Origin: Flavobacteriaceae bacterium
Lineage (GTDB): Bacteria; Bacteroidota; Bacteroidia; Flavobacteriales; Flavobacteriaceae
Length of the DNA stretch: 64,000 bases
NCBI GenBank assembly: GCA_024638165.1
Contig: JAHEKV010000004.1
Span: 62,001-126,000 of the forward strand
Reading direction: 5' to 3'
Position numbers and translations under genes: made by a program
Shown: piece after piece, positions 43,597 through 52,086 of the stretch
Position numbering within the stretch: position 1 is the first letter of the stretch
How the letters are laid out: every line of letters starts with the position of its first letter
Notes under the pieces: generated by a model
The model's database searches: none
The model's input: the letters and a program-made list of their open reading frames with translations, nothing else
What the model was told of the DNA's origin: nothing

Positions 43597-44631
43597 ATGA
43601 TTAAAAAACTTCCTTACCTAGTTCTTTCTTTACTCGTTTCATGCGGTCAGAATCCAAAGTCTGAAAGCGATGAAAGTCTCGTTTTTGTTGAAGAAAAACA
43701 GCAGCATTCGAGCCGTATCGCCTTTGGTTCCTGTAATAATGCTTATGCACCTAATGAACTTTGGGATGATGTTTTATTGGTGCAGCCAGAAGCATGGATA
43801 TGGGGAGGGGATATAGTATATGCCGATAGCGATGATTTTGAAACGATCGAGAAACATTACCATCGTCAATTAGAAAATAGGGAGTACAAGCGATTAACAG
43901 AGTCTACGAAAATTCTTGGTACCTGGGATGACCATGATTATGGTATGAATGATGGAGGGGTTACTTTCTCTGCAAAAGCTAAGAGCCAGCAAGCTTTCCT
44001 AAATTTTCTAAAGGTGGGCCAGAACGATTCAAGAAGAGATCAGGAAGGGGTATATTACTCTGAACAAATCCAAACAGAAGGACATATAGTAGAAGTTATT
44101 CTTTTAGATACTAGATATTTTCGATCTGACTTAACCCAAGGGACAGCGGGTAGACGTTACGATCCCAATTATGATGAAACAGCTACTATGTTGGGTGATG
44201 CTCAGTGGAATTGGCTTTCTCATCAACTAACCACTAGTACTGCTGATCTTATCTTTCTTGTATCGAGTATTCAATTTTTGTCAGCGGAGCACGGTTATGA
44301 AAAATGGCAAAATCTTCCTCACGAACGAGAGCGCTTAATTTCACTATTAAACCAGGTAGATCAGCCAGTTATGGTTTTGTCTGGTGATCGTCACATCTCT
44401 GAATGGTCCGTGCTTAAAACCGAAGACAAAGAAATTATTGATTTTACCTCGAGTGGTCTGACGCATTCTTATGAAAACTTCAGTGGAGAGTCTAATGCAC
44501 TTCGAGAAGGTAAAGTTATTTCGGTACCTTCTTATGGACTTCTTGATATCGATTGGAAAAACAGAGTGGTCAGCGGTAGAATGATCGGCAACGGTAATGC
44601 AATTTTACAGGAGCATACTTTTAAGTTCTAA
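43597..44631 (+). CDS. PhoD-like alkaline phosphatase D family lipoprotein
   Basis: A 344-residue lipoprotein (lipobox LLVSCG). The PhoD-like metallophosphoesterase motifs are present: RIAFGSCNNAYAPNELWDD at the N-terminus, WIWGGDIVYADS, GTWDDHDYGMNDGG and LSGDRHISEW. It should hydrolyse phosphomonoesters or diesters on the outside of the inner membrane or at the cell surface. I use the ATG at 43597; the track TTG three bases upstream is unnecessary. It is probably a single-gene transcript, since ndk has its own promoter. Confidence 0.9.
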   Translation: MIKKLPYLVLSLLVSCGQNPKSESDESLVFVEEKQQHSSRIAFGSCNNAYAPNELWDDVLLVQPEAWIWGGDIVYADSDDFETIEKHYHRQLENREYKRLTESTKILGTWDDHDYGMNDGGVTFSAKAKSQQAFLNFLKVGQNDSRRDQEGVYYSEQIQTEGHIVEVILLDTRYFRSDLTQGTAGRRYDPNYDETATMLGDAQWNWLSHQLTTSTADLIFLVSSIQFLSAEHGYEKWQNLPHERERLISLLNQVDQPVMVLSGDRHISEWSVLKTEDKEIIDFTSSGLTHSYENFSGESNALREGKVISVPSYGLLDIDWKNRVVSGRMIGNGNAILQEHTFKF

Positions 44632-44638
44632 TTTTACC

Positions 44639-44646
44639 TACTTTTG
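44639..44646 (+). promoter_or_regulatory. -7 promoter box for ndk
   Basis: TACTTTTG matches TAnnTTTG and lies 22 bases before the ndk ATG, giving a short leader. Confidence 0.6.
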
Positions 44647-44668
44647 CGGAAAATTTTAAAGAAAATCC

Positions 44669-45088
44669 ATGTCTGGAACTAGAACTTTTACAATGATTAA
44701 GCCAGATGCTGTTAAGGCAGGTCACATCGGGGCTATTCTAGAACGTATTAATGCTGCAGGTTTTCGCATTGCTGCGATGAAGTATACCCAGTTAAGTAAG
44801 CGCGATGCTGAACTTTTCTATGCAGTACATGCTGAGCGTCCGTTCTACGGAGAATTAGTTGAATTTATGAGTAGCGGTCCTATCGTAGCTGCTATCCTCG
44901 AAAAAGACAATGCTGTTGAAGATTTCAGAATTTTAATCGGATCTACCAACCCTGCAGAAGCTGCAGAAGGTACCATTCGTAAAGCTTTTGCCAAATCTAT
45001 TGGTGAGAACGCGATCCATGGTTCGGATAGCGATGAGAATGCTGCTATCGAATGCGCATTTCACTTCTCTGGAAGAGAAATCTTCTAG
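44669..45088 (+). CDS. ndk: nucleoside diphosphate kinase
   Basis: Balances nucleoside triphosphate pools by moving the gamma phosphate through a histidine. [17 protein letters not shown] opens the protein and the catalytic His lies in [21 protein letters not shown] near residue 117, an exact match to the NHGSDS-type motif. Length 139 is normal. It ends four bases from the convergent DUF721 stop, with no visible terminator between them. Confidence 0.97.
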   Translation: MSGTRTFTMIKPDAVKAGHIGAILERINAAGFRIAAMKYTQLSKRDAELFYAVHAERPFYGELVEFMSSGPIVAAILEKDNAVEDFRILIGSTNPAEAAEGTIRKAFAKSIGENAIHGSDSDENAAIECAFHFSGREIF

Positions 45089-45092
45089 ATTG

Positions 45093-45383
45093 TCAAACGA
45101 GTAATACCGACTTGATATAATCGCCATTTAGTGCTTCATTGTACATGGCGATTATTTTTTTTCTACCAAACAGTAGCTCCTCTCGCAGGACTGGTGAACT
45201 CAAGTAAACCTTTAGTACCCCTTTAGTGAATTGAACATTTTTGGTGTAATTAGCTACTCCGGGTCCCATAATCTCTGGCCATAGTCTAATCACCTCTGCC
45301 TCAATAAGGCCTTTCTCTAGCTTATTGGTCTCGACAAATTGCTTGAGTACCTCGCTAAGACTTTGTTCTTTGTCTTTTCTCAT
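45093..45383 (-). CDS. DUF721 protein
   Basis: A 96-residue basic protein of the DUF721 (DciA-like) family: LSEVLKQFVETNKLEKGL then VIRLWPEIMGPGVANYTKN and the KVYLSSPVLREELLFGRKKI strand. Related proteins such as DciA load or support the replicative helicase in many bacteria; a DNA-related role fits its position directly after recF (four-base overlap). It is short for a full DciA and carries only the KH-like core. Confidence 0.88.
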   Translation of the reverse strand: MRKDKEQSLSEVLKQFVETNKLEKGLIEAEVIRLWPEIMGPGVANYTKNVQFTKGVLKVYLSSPVLREELLFGRKKIIAMYNEALNGDYIKSVLLV

Positions 45384-46465
45384 TCTAGGTGATGAATTAC
45401 ATAGGGTCTACCGGTAGCTTTAACTACCTCCTCAGTTCTACTACTATTGGTGTCGCTAATGAATAATTGGCCGAAGAAATCGTTTTCAACAAGTGCAACT
45501 AAGCGCATCACTCGCTGGTCATCTAATTTATCAAAGATATCATCTAACAAGACGATCGGTTTTTGATTTTTCTGATTTTTAAGAAAAGCATACTGAGCGA
45601 AACGCAAAGCAATCAAAAAGCTTTTCTGCTGACCTTGACTTCCAAATTTTTTGATAGGATAGCCCTTTAAAAGCAACATCAAGTCATCCTTGTGTATTCC
45701 CGCTGAGGTGTATTGTATAAGACGATCCTTAGCAAGACTCTGTTCAAGAAGCGTTTTAAAATCGGTTTTAAGCAGTTCAGAATCGTATTTAACCTCGACA
45801 ATCTCACTCTCTATTGGGCTGATTGCCTTGTATTGTTCAACGAAGTGTTCAGCGAAATAGTTTAAGAATTGATTTCTCTTCTCAAAGATGATACTACCAT
45901 TTTCAATAAGTAGTTCATCATATAAGGCAAGGGTATCCTTCTGAAAAACATTGTTTTTTGCAAAGTATTTCAATAACGAATTTCTTTGACTTAGAGCCTG
46001 ATTGTACTTGAGAAGTGCGTTTAAATAGTCAGAGTCTGATTGAGAAATAATACTGTCAATGAATTTTCTCCTGATTTCACTGCCTTCAGAAATAAGGTCT
46101 CTGTCAGCAGGGGAAATAATAACTAAAGGGATTTTTCCAATGTGATCACTGATTCGATCGTACGTTTTACCATTGAGTTTTACCGTCTTTCTGATGCCCT
46201 TTTTGAAACCGATGAAAAGATCGAGATCTCTCTGATCGATCTTGAATTTACCCTCTAAGGTGAACAATTCAGCACCATGTCTAACGTTTTGAGTGCTTTG
46301 AGGATTAAAATAGCTTTTGGTAAAAGCTAAGTGATAAATAGCATCTAGAATAGTGGTTTTACCTGCGCCATTCCTGCCAACCAAGCAATTTATAGACGAA
46401 TCGAAATCGAATTGATCGGCTTCGAAATTCTTATAGTTGATTAGGGAAAGATATTCTAGATACAT
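45380..46465 (-). CDS. recF: DNA replication and repair protein RecF
   Basis: RecF is an SMC-like ATPase that helps load RecA at single-strand gaps. From the Met at 46465 the 361-residue protein starts MYLEYLSLINYKNFEADQF with Walker A GRNGAGKTTILDAIYHLAF, RKFIDSIISQSD, FGSQGQQKSFLIALRFAQY as signature and LLDDIFDKLDDQRV as Walker B. The longer track ORF (to 46540) runs across the promoter of the divergent gene, so I trim it. DUF721 follows in the same operon. Confidence 0.95.
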   Translation of the reverse strand: MYLEYLSLINYKNFEADQFDFDSSINCLVGRNGAGKTTILDAIYHLAFTKSYFNPQSTQNVRHGAELFTLEGKFKIDQRDLDLFIGFKKGIRKTVKLNGKTYDRISDHIGKIPLVIISPADRDLISEGSEIRRKFIDSIISQSDSDYLNALLKYNQALSQRNSLLKYFAKNNVFQKDTLALYDELLIENGSIIFEKRNQFLNYFAEHFVEQYKAISPIESEIVEVKYDSELLKTDFKTLLEQSLAKDRLIQYTSAGIHKDDLMLLLKGYPIKKFGSQGQQKSFLIALRFAQYAFLKNQKNQKPIVLLDDIFDKLDDQRVMRLVALVENDFFGQLFISDTNSSRTEEVVKATGRPYVIHHLE

Positions 46466-46527
46466 AACTAAAAATGGATGGTAAAAATAAGCATTGTTAC
46501 CCAGTCGGTAGATTATGATAAAAATTC

Positions 46528-46535
46528 TATTTTTG
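46528..46535 (+). promoter_or_regulatory. -7 promoter box for the TPR membrane protein gene
   Basis: TATTTTTG matches TAnnTTTG, 24 bases before the ATG at 46559. Confidence 0.6.
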
Positions 46536-46558
46536 CCCATCTAATATAATAGTATACC

Positions 46559-47323
46559 ATGGCGAGTTATCAGCGAAGAGGATATAAGAAATCAGTTAAG
46601 ACCGTTGAGTCTAACGAAGAGGTTGTAGATCAGAACAGTCAAACTGCTGAGGTTTTTTCAGCATTAGATTCAGGTGCATCTCGATCTGAAGAGTGGTTTA
46701 GAAAAAACCAGAAGATTATTTTAGGCTTGATCATTGCAATTGCAGTGGTGGGTATTGGAAGCTTTGCCTACAATGAGTTTGTTTTAGCTCCAAAGGAGCG
46801 CGAAGCAGCTAATGAACTATACTATCCACAGTCTTATTTCGAACAATCGACTCAACCCGGCGTTGCAAAAGACTCTCTGTTAGGTCTTGCGCTAAATGGT
46901 GCTCAGGGGAAATATGGATTCGTCGATATCATTGATAATTATTCGGGCACAAAAGCAGCTAAATTAGCTTCTTATGGTGCTGGAATGTCTTACTTGCAGT
47001 TAGGTCAGTACACTGAAGCGATCGCTGCTTTAGAAGGGTTTTCTTCAGATGATGCCATCTTATCAGCTTTAGCTAAAGGTGCTATCGCAGATGCTTATGC
47101 CGGTTTAGAGCGGTACTCTGATGCACTTACTGCTTATGAATCTGCTTTGAGTCAGGATACGAATGACTTTACAACGCCGATGTTCTTACGCAAAGCGTTA
47201 TTTATGGCCCTCGAGGTTAATGAAACGGGTAAAGCACTGAAATACGCAAAGCGTTTAAAGAAAGAGCATACCGGTAATACTGAGGCGTCTGGTATCGATG
47301 CGATTATCGGAAACCTAGAGTAA
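46559..47323 (+). CDS. single-pass membrane TPR protein (YfgM-like)
   Basis: A 254-residue protein with a short polar N-terminus, one membrane helix (KIILGLIIAIAVVGIGSFAY, about 55-75) and an extracytoplasmic or cytoplasmic TPR domain (YLQLGQYTEAIAALEGF, AYAGLERYSDALTAYESAL). The topology (small N-terminal tail in the cytoplasm, TPR outside) and length match YfgM, an ancillary subunit of the SecYEG translocon with PpiD, which I infer by architecture. RibH follows two bases downstream. Confidence 0.84.
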   Translation: MASYQRRGYKKSVKTVESNEEVVDQNSQTAEVFSALDSGASRSEEWFRKNQKIILGLIIAIAVVGIGSFAYNEFVLAPKEREAANELYYPQSYFEQSTQPGVAKDSLLGLALNGAQGKYGFVDIIDNYSGTKAAKLASYGAGMSYLQLGQYTEAIAALEGFSSDDAILSALAKGAIADAYAGLERYSDALTAYESALSQDTNDFTTPMFLRKALFMALEVNETGKALKYAKRLKKEHTGNTEASGIDAIIGNLE

Positions 47324-47325
47324 GA

Positions 47326-47796
47326 GTGGCTACGGCACATCATCATTTATCAACTTACGATTCATCTAAGGTTCCTTCGGGTGAGGGGAAACGGTTTGCT
47401 GTTATCACTGCAGACTGGAATGAAGAAATTACCCACGCGCTTAGAGATGGTTGTCTTTCGACATTAACTGAACACAAAGCAGAAACCATTGATCAGATTG
47501 CGGTACCTGGTGCGGTTGAGCTAACCTATGCGGCATCCAAATGTGTAAAGGCTGAGAAGTACGACGCCGTTATCGTTATCGGATGTGTGATTAGAGGTGA
47601 AACGGCGCACTTTGATTTTGTCTGTCAATCCATTACTCAGGGTATAACTGAGCTCAATCTAAAAGGAACCACACCAGTAATATTCTGTGTGCTAACCGAT
47701 AATCACATCGACCAATCAAGAGCTCGAAGTGGAGGTAAGCACGGCAATAAGGGTGTTGAGGCAGCGATAGCTGCTCTTCAAATGTCTGAAGTTTAA
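47326..47796 (+). CDS. ribH: 6,7-dimethyl-8-ribityllumazine synthase (GTG start)
   Basis: Builds the lumazine precursor of riboflavin and forms a 60-mer or pentamer. The 156-residue protein has RFAVITADWNEEITHAL, VPGAVELTYAASK, VIGCVIRGETAHFDFVC with the catalytic His in the GETxHxD block, and DNHIDQSRARSGGKHGNKG. The start codon is GTG, two bases after the previous stop. No other rib genes are in the window. Confidence 0.96.
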   Translation: MATAHHHLSTYDSSKVPSGEGKRFAVITADWNEEITHALRDGCLSTLTEHKAETIDQIAVPGAVELTYAASKCVKAEKYDAVIVIGCVIRGETAHFDFVCQSITQGITELNLKGTTPVIFCVLTDNHIDQSRARSGGKHGNKGVEAAIAALQMSEV

Positions 47797-47830
47797 CTTC
47801 GGGTTCATCGATTCTTAGTATCTTTATTCT

Positions 47831-48118
47831 ATGGCATTTCTAAAGATGAAATCGCATAAAAAATTTGGATACCAACCTCGTTATTACAAGGGGGAGGGTT
47901 CTCCTTTTAAGATGGAACATCGTTTCGATGCTTTTCGCAGTACTGCCCAGCCTCCGAGAGGTTTAAAAAACAAATTGTTTTGGGCTATCGATGATCTTAA
48001 ATCGGGTGAGGAATCAAAAAAAAGCAACCGATTGGTCTTAACCATAGCTCTAATTTTAATCTTTTTCTTTTTAGTCATTATTGACTTTGATCTAAGCATT
48101 TTCACTAGTCGTGCCTGA
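47831..48118 (+). CDS. small conserved Bacteroidota membrane protein between ribH and mutL
   Basis: A 95-residue protein with a polar basic N-terminus (MKSHKKFGYQPRYYKGEG) and one C-terminal membrane helix (LVLTIALILIFFFLVIIDF). I recall near-relatives in Flavobacteriia filed as riboflavin synthase subunit beta, but the sequence shows no relation to riboflavin enzymes; the name is likely carried over from its neighbour ribH. Function unknown. The end overlaps mutL by eight bases. Confidence 0.82.
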   Translation: MAFLKMKSHKKFGYQPRYYKGEGSPFKMEHRFDAFRSTAQPPRGLKNKLFWAIDDLKSGEESKKSNRLVLTIALILIFFFLVIIDFDLSIFTSRA

Positions 48119-49886
48119 AATTTTTAAGCTTCCAGAACATGTAGCCAATCAGATAGCCGCAGGGGAAGTTGTACAACGTCCGGCCTCAGTGGTTAAGGAA
48201 TTGCTTGAAAATGCGGTTGATGCGGGCTCTACAAGTATCACCTTGGTTATCAAGAAGTCAGGTAAGGAATTGATTAGTGTTATTGATAATGGGGTAGGTA
48301 TTGATAAAGAACAGTTAGAATTGGCCTTTGAGCGTCATGCGACTTCTAAAATTCGATCTGCAGAAGATTTATTTACCTTAAGTACAAAGGGGTTTAGGGG
48401 AGAAGCTTTAGCAAGTATTGCAGCCATTGCTCAAGTTAACTGTAAAAGTAGGGTTCAAGGTTCAGAGGAAGCTTTTGAATATACGAATCATGGCGGACAG
48501 TCTTACGATATCAAGGAAGTTGTCGCTGAGGTAGGTACCACTATTTCTGTAAAACATCTTTTTTTCAATATACCGGCTCGTAGAAACTTTTTGAAGTCGA
48601 ACTCAGTAGAATTGAAGCATTGCATTGATGAATTTCAGCGGGTAGCGCTTATTCATACCAATATTCATTGGAAAATGTATTCTGATGATCAGGTCTTATT
48701 TGACCTACCGACCTCCAATTTATTACAACGCATTGGCCATGTTTTTGGATCGAAATACCCTGAGCGTGTTGTGCCCATAAAAGAGGCCACCGAAGTGGTT
48801 AAAATTTCAGGCTACGTTCAAAAACCCGAATTTGCCAAAAAGTCGCGACAAGAACAGTTCTTTTTTGTCAATGGTCGCTATGTACGTCATTCCTATTTGC
48901 ACAAGGCAGTGATTAAGGCCTATGAGGGTCTTTTAAATAATGATTACCAACCCGGATACTTTATTTTTCTGGAGGTAGACCCTTCGATGGTAGATGTTAA
49001 TATACATCCGACCAAAACAGAAATAAAACTGGTTGATGAGTTCGAGATTTTCACTCTTTTACAGGCTACTGTTCGCCATAGTTTGGGACAATTCAGAGTC
49101 AATGCAAGTATCGATTTTGATCTCAATCCAGATTATCAGGTAGATTACCGATCTGAACGGTCGTCTTCTCCTAGCCGCATGCCGAAAATTCAAGTAGATC
49201 CCAGCTTCAACCCATTTGTGTCCGTAGATGCTAACGACGCTTTAGGATTTAGCCAACTCGTGGTAGAAACTGAGGCCAAGCAGGCCACCTTTTCTGACGA
49301 TTTTGAAGGAGACGCAATAAGCTTTGAGTCTTCACATTCACCTATTCAACTCGACACGAAATATCTCGTAATCGCTAGGGATACCCAACTAGTATTAATC
49401 GATCAATATAGAGCTCATCAGCGCGTGATTTACGAGCAATTATTGGCGGCAATGACCGTTGAGGTATCTAACTCTCAGCAATGGTTGTTTTCTGAAGAGA
49501 TTGAGTTAAACCCTTCGGAGCGTAATCAGTTCTCACAAATTGAAGATCAGTTAAGAGATTTGGGCTTTGCCATGAGTTTAACAGATCATCAACTTACCTT
49601 AAGTGGTGGTCCTGAATTTCTAGACACTCCTAATGCTCTTAAGCTTTTCAAGGAGCTTCTTAATCTTTCACAGGATAAATATTCTTTAGAGAGCTTTTCT
49701 ACTGCCGAGTTATCGGCTAGAATTTTATCTCGAAATATGGCGATTCGATCGGGGGTGAAGCTCTCGCCTGAACAAATGAGAAAACTTTTAGAAGATCTAA
49801 ATTTGTGTAAGGAACGCGAGTGGTCGCCAGATCAGAAACTAATTTTTAGGTTGATCGATGTTCAAGAAATTGCACGTAAATTCTAG
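48111..49886 (+). CDS. mutL: DNA mismatch repair protein MutL (GTG start), decayed endonuclease site
   Basis: A 591-residue mismatch-repair ATPase that links MutS to later steps. The GHKL ATPase is intact: NQIAAGEVVQRPASVVKELL, DNGVGI and GFRGEALASIAAI. The GTG start at 48111 gives MPEIFKLPEHVANQIAAGEV, the usual N-terminus. The C-terminal metal-dependent endonuclease motif DQHAxxExxxxE is degenerate (DQYRAHQRVIYE) and the CPHGRP block is replaced by WSPDQKLIF, so nicking activity is doubtful. A tandem pair of rhomboid genes follows four bases downstream. Confidence 0.95.
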   Translation: MPEIFKLPEHVANQIAAGEVVQRPASVVKELLENAVDAGSTSITLVIKKSGKELISVIDNGVGIDKEQLELAFERHATSKIRSAEDLFTLSTKGFRGEALASIAAIAQVNCKSRVQGSEEAFEYTNHGGQSYDIKEVVAEVGTTISVKHLFFNIPARRNFLKSNSVELKHCIDEFQRVALIHTNIHWKMYSDDQVLFDLPTSNLLQRIGHVFGSKYPERVVPIKEATEVVKISGYVQKPEFAKKSRQEQFFFVNGRYVRHSYLHKAVIKAYEGLLNNDYQPGYFIFLEVDPSMVDVNIHPTKTEIKLVDEFEIFTLLQATVRHSLGQFRVNASIDFDLNPDYQVDYRSERSSSPSRMPKIQVDPSFNPFVSVDANDALGFSQLVVETEAKQATFSDDFEGDAISFESSHSPIQLDTKYLVIARDTQLVLIDQYRAHQRVIYEQLLAAMTVEVSNSQQWLFSEEIELNPSERNQFSQIEDQLRDLGFAMSLTDHQLTLSGGPEFLDTPNALKLFKELLNLSQDKYSLESFSTAELSARILSRNMAIRSGVKLSPEQMRKLLEDLNLCKEREWSPDQKLIFRLIDVQEIARKF

Positions 49887-49889
49887 GCT

Positions 49890-50633
49890 ATGCTACAACA
49901 AATGACTCCCGCTGTACGTGGAATACTTATCGCTAATGTGTTGTTCTTTATACTGACTCTGGGCTTAGGTGACTTTATGTATGGTAGATTCTCCCTTTGG
50001 TTTATGGAGAATCCCAGATTTGGGTTTTGGCAATTTGCTACCCATATGTTCATGCATGGAGGTTTTGCTCATATACTCTTTAATATGTATGCGGTTGTAG
50101 CCTTCGGAACACCGCTTGAACGTCAATGGGGCCAAGAAAAATTCATTTTCTTTTTCTTCTCTGCTGGCTTAGGTGCCGCATTTTTGCACACCGGTGTCAA
50201 TTACATTTATTTCAATAGTGCCGTTGAAGCGATTGTTGATTCAGGGATATCTAGAGTACAACTATTTGAGGCTTTGACCTCTACCTCAGGGGTAAACTTA
50301 AATTATATTGAACGTGGTGTTTCTTACGAAATAGCAGAGCAATTGAGGTCTACGTTTTATACCCCGGCTGTCGGTGCTTCGGGGGCCGTTTACGGTGTTT
50401 TAGTAGCCTTCGCCTTTATGTATCCCAATGCTCGTTTGATGCTACTATTTCTGCCTTTTCCTATTAAAGCGAAATACTTTGTACCCCTCATCATTCTAGG
50501 GGATCTTTATTTTGGAATCACCAATCAAAATACTGGTATCGCTCACTTTGCTCACATTGGTGGTGCATTATTAGGCTATATTATGATGTGGTACTGGAGT
50601 CGAAATTCATTTAACAATCATCGTTGGAACTAA
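49890..50633 (+). CDS. rhomboid intramembrane serine protease 1
   Basis: A 247-residue polytopic protein. Conserved HGGFAHILFNMYAVVAFG gives the loop-1 and HxxxN region, AVGASGAVYGVLVAF holds the catalytic Ser of GxSG, and AHFAHIGGALLG the catalytic His. A non-conserved insert separates the early helices from the GxSG helix (IVDSGISRVQLFEALTSTSG). It cleaves membrane proteins within the bilayer; its substrates are unknown. It starts three bases after mutL and overlaps the next rhomboid. Confidence 0.92.
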   Translation: MLQQMTPAVRGILIANVLFFILTLGLGDFMYGRFSLWFMENPRFGFWQFATHMFMHGGFAHILFNMYAVVAFGTPLERQWGQEKFIFFFFSAGLGAAFLHTGVNYIYFNSAVEAIVDSGISRVQLFEALTSTSGVNLNYIERGVSYEIAEQLRSTFYTPAVGASGAVYGVLVAFAFMYPNARLMLLFLPFPIKAKYFVPLIILGDLYFGITNQNTGIAHFAHIGGALLGYIMMWYWSRNSFNNHRWN

Positions 50634-51457
50634 TGGAAAACCTGCGCTACCGATGGAGTTTGATGAGTAGCTTTGATCGCTTTATTGCGATTCAAGTACT
50701 GGTTTTTTTGGTGATCTCGATTTTAGGTTTGATTGGATTGCCTTTAGATCGCTGGTTGGTTTTAAGCTCGTCTTTAACAACCTTATTATTTCAGCCTTGG
50801 AGCCTAATCACTTATAGTTTTATTCATGCTGATCTTTGGCACCTGATATTCAACATGCTCTGGCTCTACACCGCAAGTCGTTATTTTTTAACCTTATTCG
50901 ACACTGCCCGTTTATTTACCGTTTATTTCTTAGGCGTATTTTTCGCAGGACTTACTTTTTTATTCTCCTACGCACTTTTTCTATCCTCTAACGCCTATTT
51001 AGTTGGGTCTTCAGCTGGAGTGATGGCAGTGCTCATATTTATTGCTACCTATACTCCTAATCAGCCCATAAGAATCTTTATTTTCAATATTAAGTTGTGG
51101 CAGCTCGGAGCCTTTTTTGTCGTGATTGATTTATTACAACTAACCTCGGGCGTGAATTTTGGTGGTCGTCTAGCCCACCTCGTCGGGGCAGGAATTGGTT
51201 ATTTTATGGCGAGCCAGTTATTAAAAGGAGTGGAAATTGCTGATGGTTTACAGAATTATTTCAGACAAGGATTTCGATTCAATTTTACTCGTAAAAAGCG
51301 ATCTTTTAAGGTTTACAAAAACAAAAAGAAAACTAGCGCTGAGCCTCTATCAGATCAAGAGAAGATTGATTCCATTCTCGATAAAATCAGTGCGTCAGGA
51401 TATGAAAGCCTTTCTGCCGAGGAAAAAGAATACCTCTTTAAAAAGGGGCAGAAATAG
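50633..51457 (+). CDS. rhomboid intramembrane serine protease 2 with basic C-terminal tail
   Basis: A 274-residue protein from the ATG at 50633 (stop-start overlap TAATG with rhomboid 1). Motifs are HADLWHLIFNMLWLYTASR, the catalytic VGSSAGVMAVL and GGRLAHLVGAGIGY. It is shorter in the membrane part but has an added tail with a very basic segment (RKKRSFKVYKNKKK) and a helical end (DSILDKISASGYESLSAEEK) known in Bacteroidota rhomboids. The gene ends by overlapping the convergent wbqC by 20 bases. Confidence 0.9.
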   Translation: MENLRYRWSLMSSFDRFIAIQVLVFLVISILGLIGLPLDRWLVLSSSLTTLLFQPWSLITYSFIHADLWHLIFNMLWLYTASRYFLTLFDTARLFTVYFLGVFFAGLTFLFSYALFLSSNAYLVGSSAGVMAVLIFIATYTPNQPIRIFIFNIKLWQLGAFFVVIDLLQLTSGVNFGGRLAHLVGAGIGYFMASQLLKGVEIADGLQNYFRQGFRFNFTRKKRSFKVYKNKKKTSAEPLSDQEKIDSILDKISASGYESLSAEEKEYLFKKGQK

Positions 51458-52085
51458 AAATTTGCCTTAAATAGTCTAGTCCATGTCTAGGGCCTAGATT
51501 AAACAATAGATCAATAGCCGACAGATTGCTGAGAAACCCTGTACGCTCTTCAAATACCTGTGGATACCCTTTTTCTTCTATTACTTCTGTATTGCCCTTA
51601 CATAAGACCAAATGACGAAGATCTAACACTTCTGAGGTTGATTCGATTTTTTGATACGATTCAGTATATCGATCAGGGAATGCGATTCTAAATTGATCAC
51701 AGAGATACTTGGTGATTTTGAGGTTGTGCTCAAATAGATCTACTGCACTGCTATCAAACAACTCTTTGAACTCTCTCTCAAAAAATTCAAAATAAGGGGA
51801 TGTTCTATAAGCGGTAGTAATACTCTTCAAATGTTGTTTATTCCAATCAAAAACTCCTTCACTTCTAACTTCACTGTAGCGCTGTCGAATGTTCTTCTGA
51901 TGCTTTACAGGCAAGCTAAGATTTAGTTTTCCTTGGTCTGTAGCTATCGAGCATCTGCTTCGAAAGGTTTGCTTTTGAAAATTATCGTGTTTTTCAAAAA
52001 CAATCTTATCTCCGTATTTAGCTATTGCGGCAAGACTTTGGGTAGTGAGAAAATAGGAGGGATGCAGAAGTACAGCTTTCAACAT
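51438..52085 (-). CDS. WbqC family protein
   Basis: A 215-residue cytoplasmic protein of the WbqC-like family, with LHPSYFLTTQSLAAIAKYG, the QTFRSRCSIAT segment and LNLSLPVKHQ. The family is associated with cell-surface polysaccharide loci in other bacteria, but its biochemistry is not known. It sits just downstream of lepB (one-base gap), so it is probably translated with the signal peptidase and dapB genes. Confidence 0.86.
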   Translation of the reverse strand: MLKAVLLHPSYFLTTQSLAAIAKYGDKIVFEKHDNFQKQTFRSRCSIATDQGKLNLSLPVKHQKNIRQRYSEVRSEGVFDWNKQHLKSITTAYRTSPYFEFFEREFKELFDSSAVDLFEHNLKITKYLCDQFRIAFPDRYTESYQKIESTSEVLDLRHLVLCKGNTEVIEEKGYPQVFEERTGFLSNLSAIDLLFNLGPRHGLDYLRQISISAPF

Positions 52086-52086
52086 G

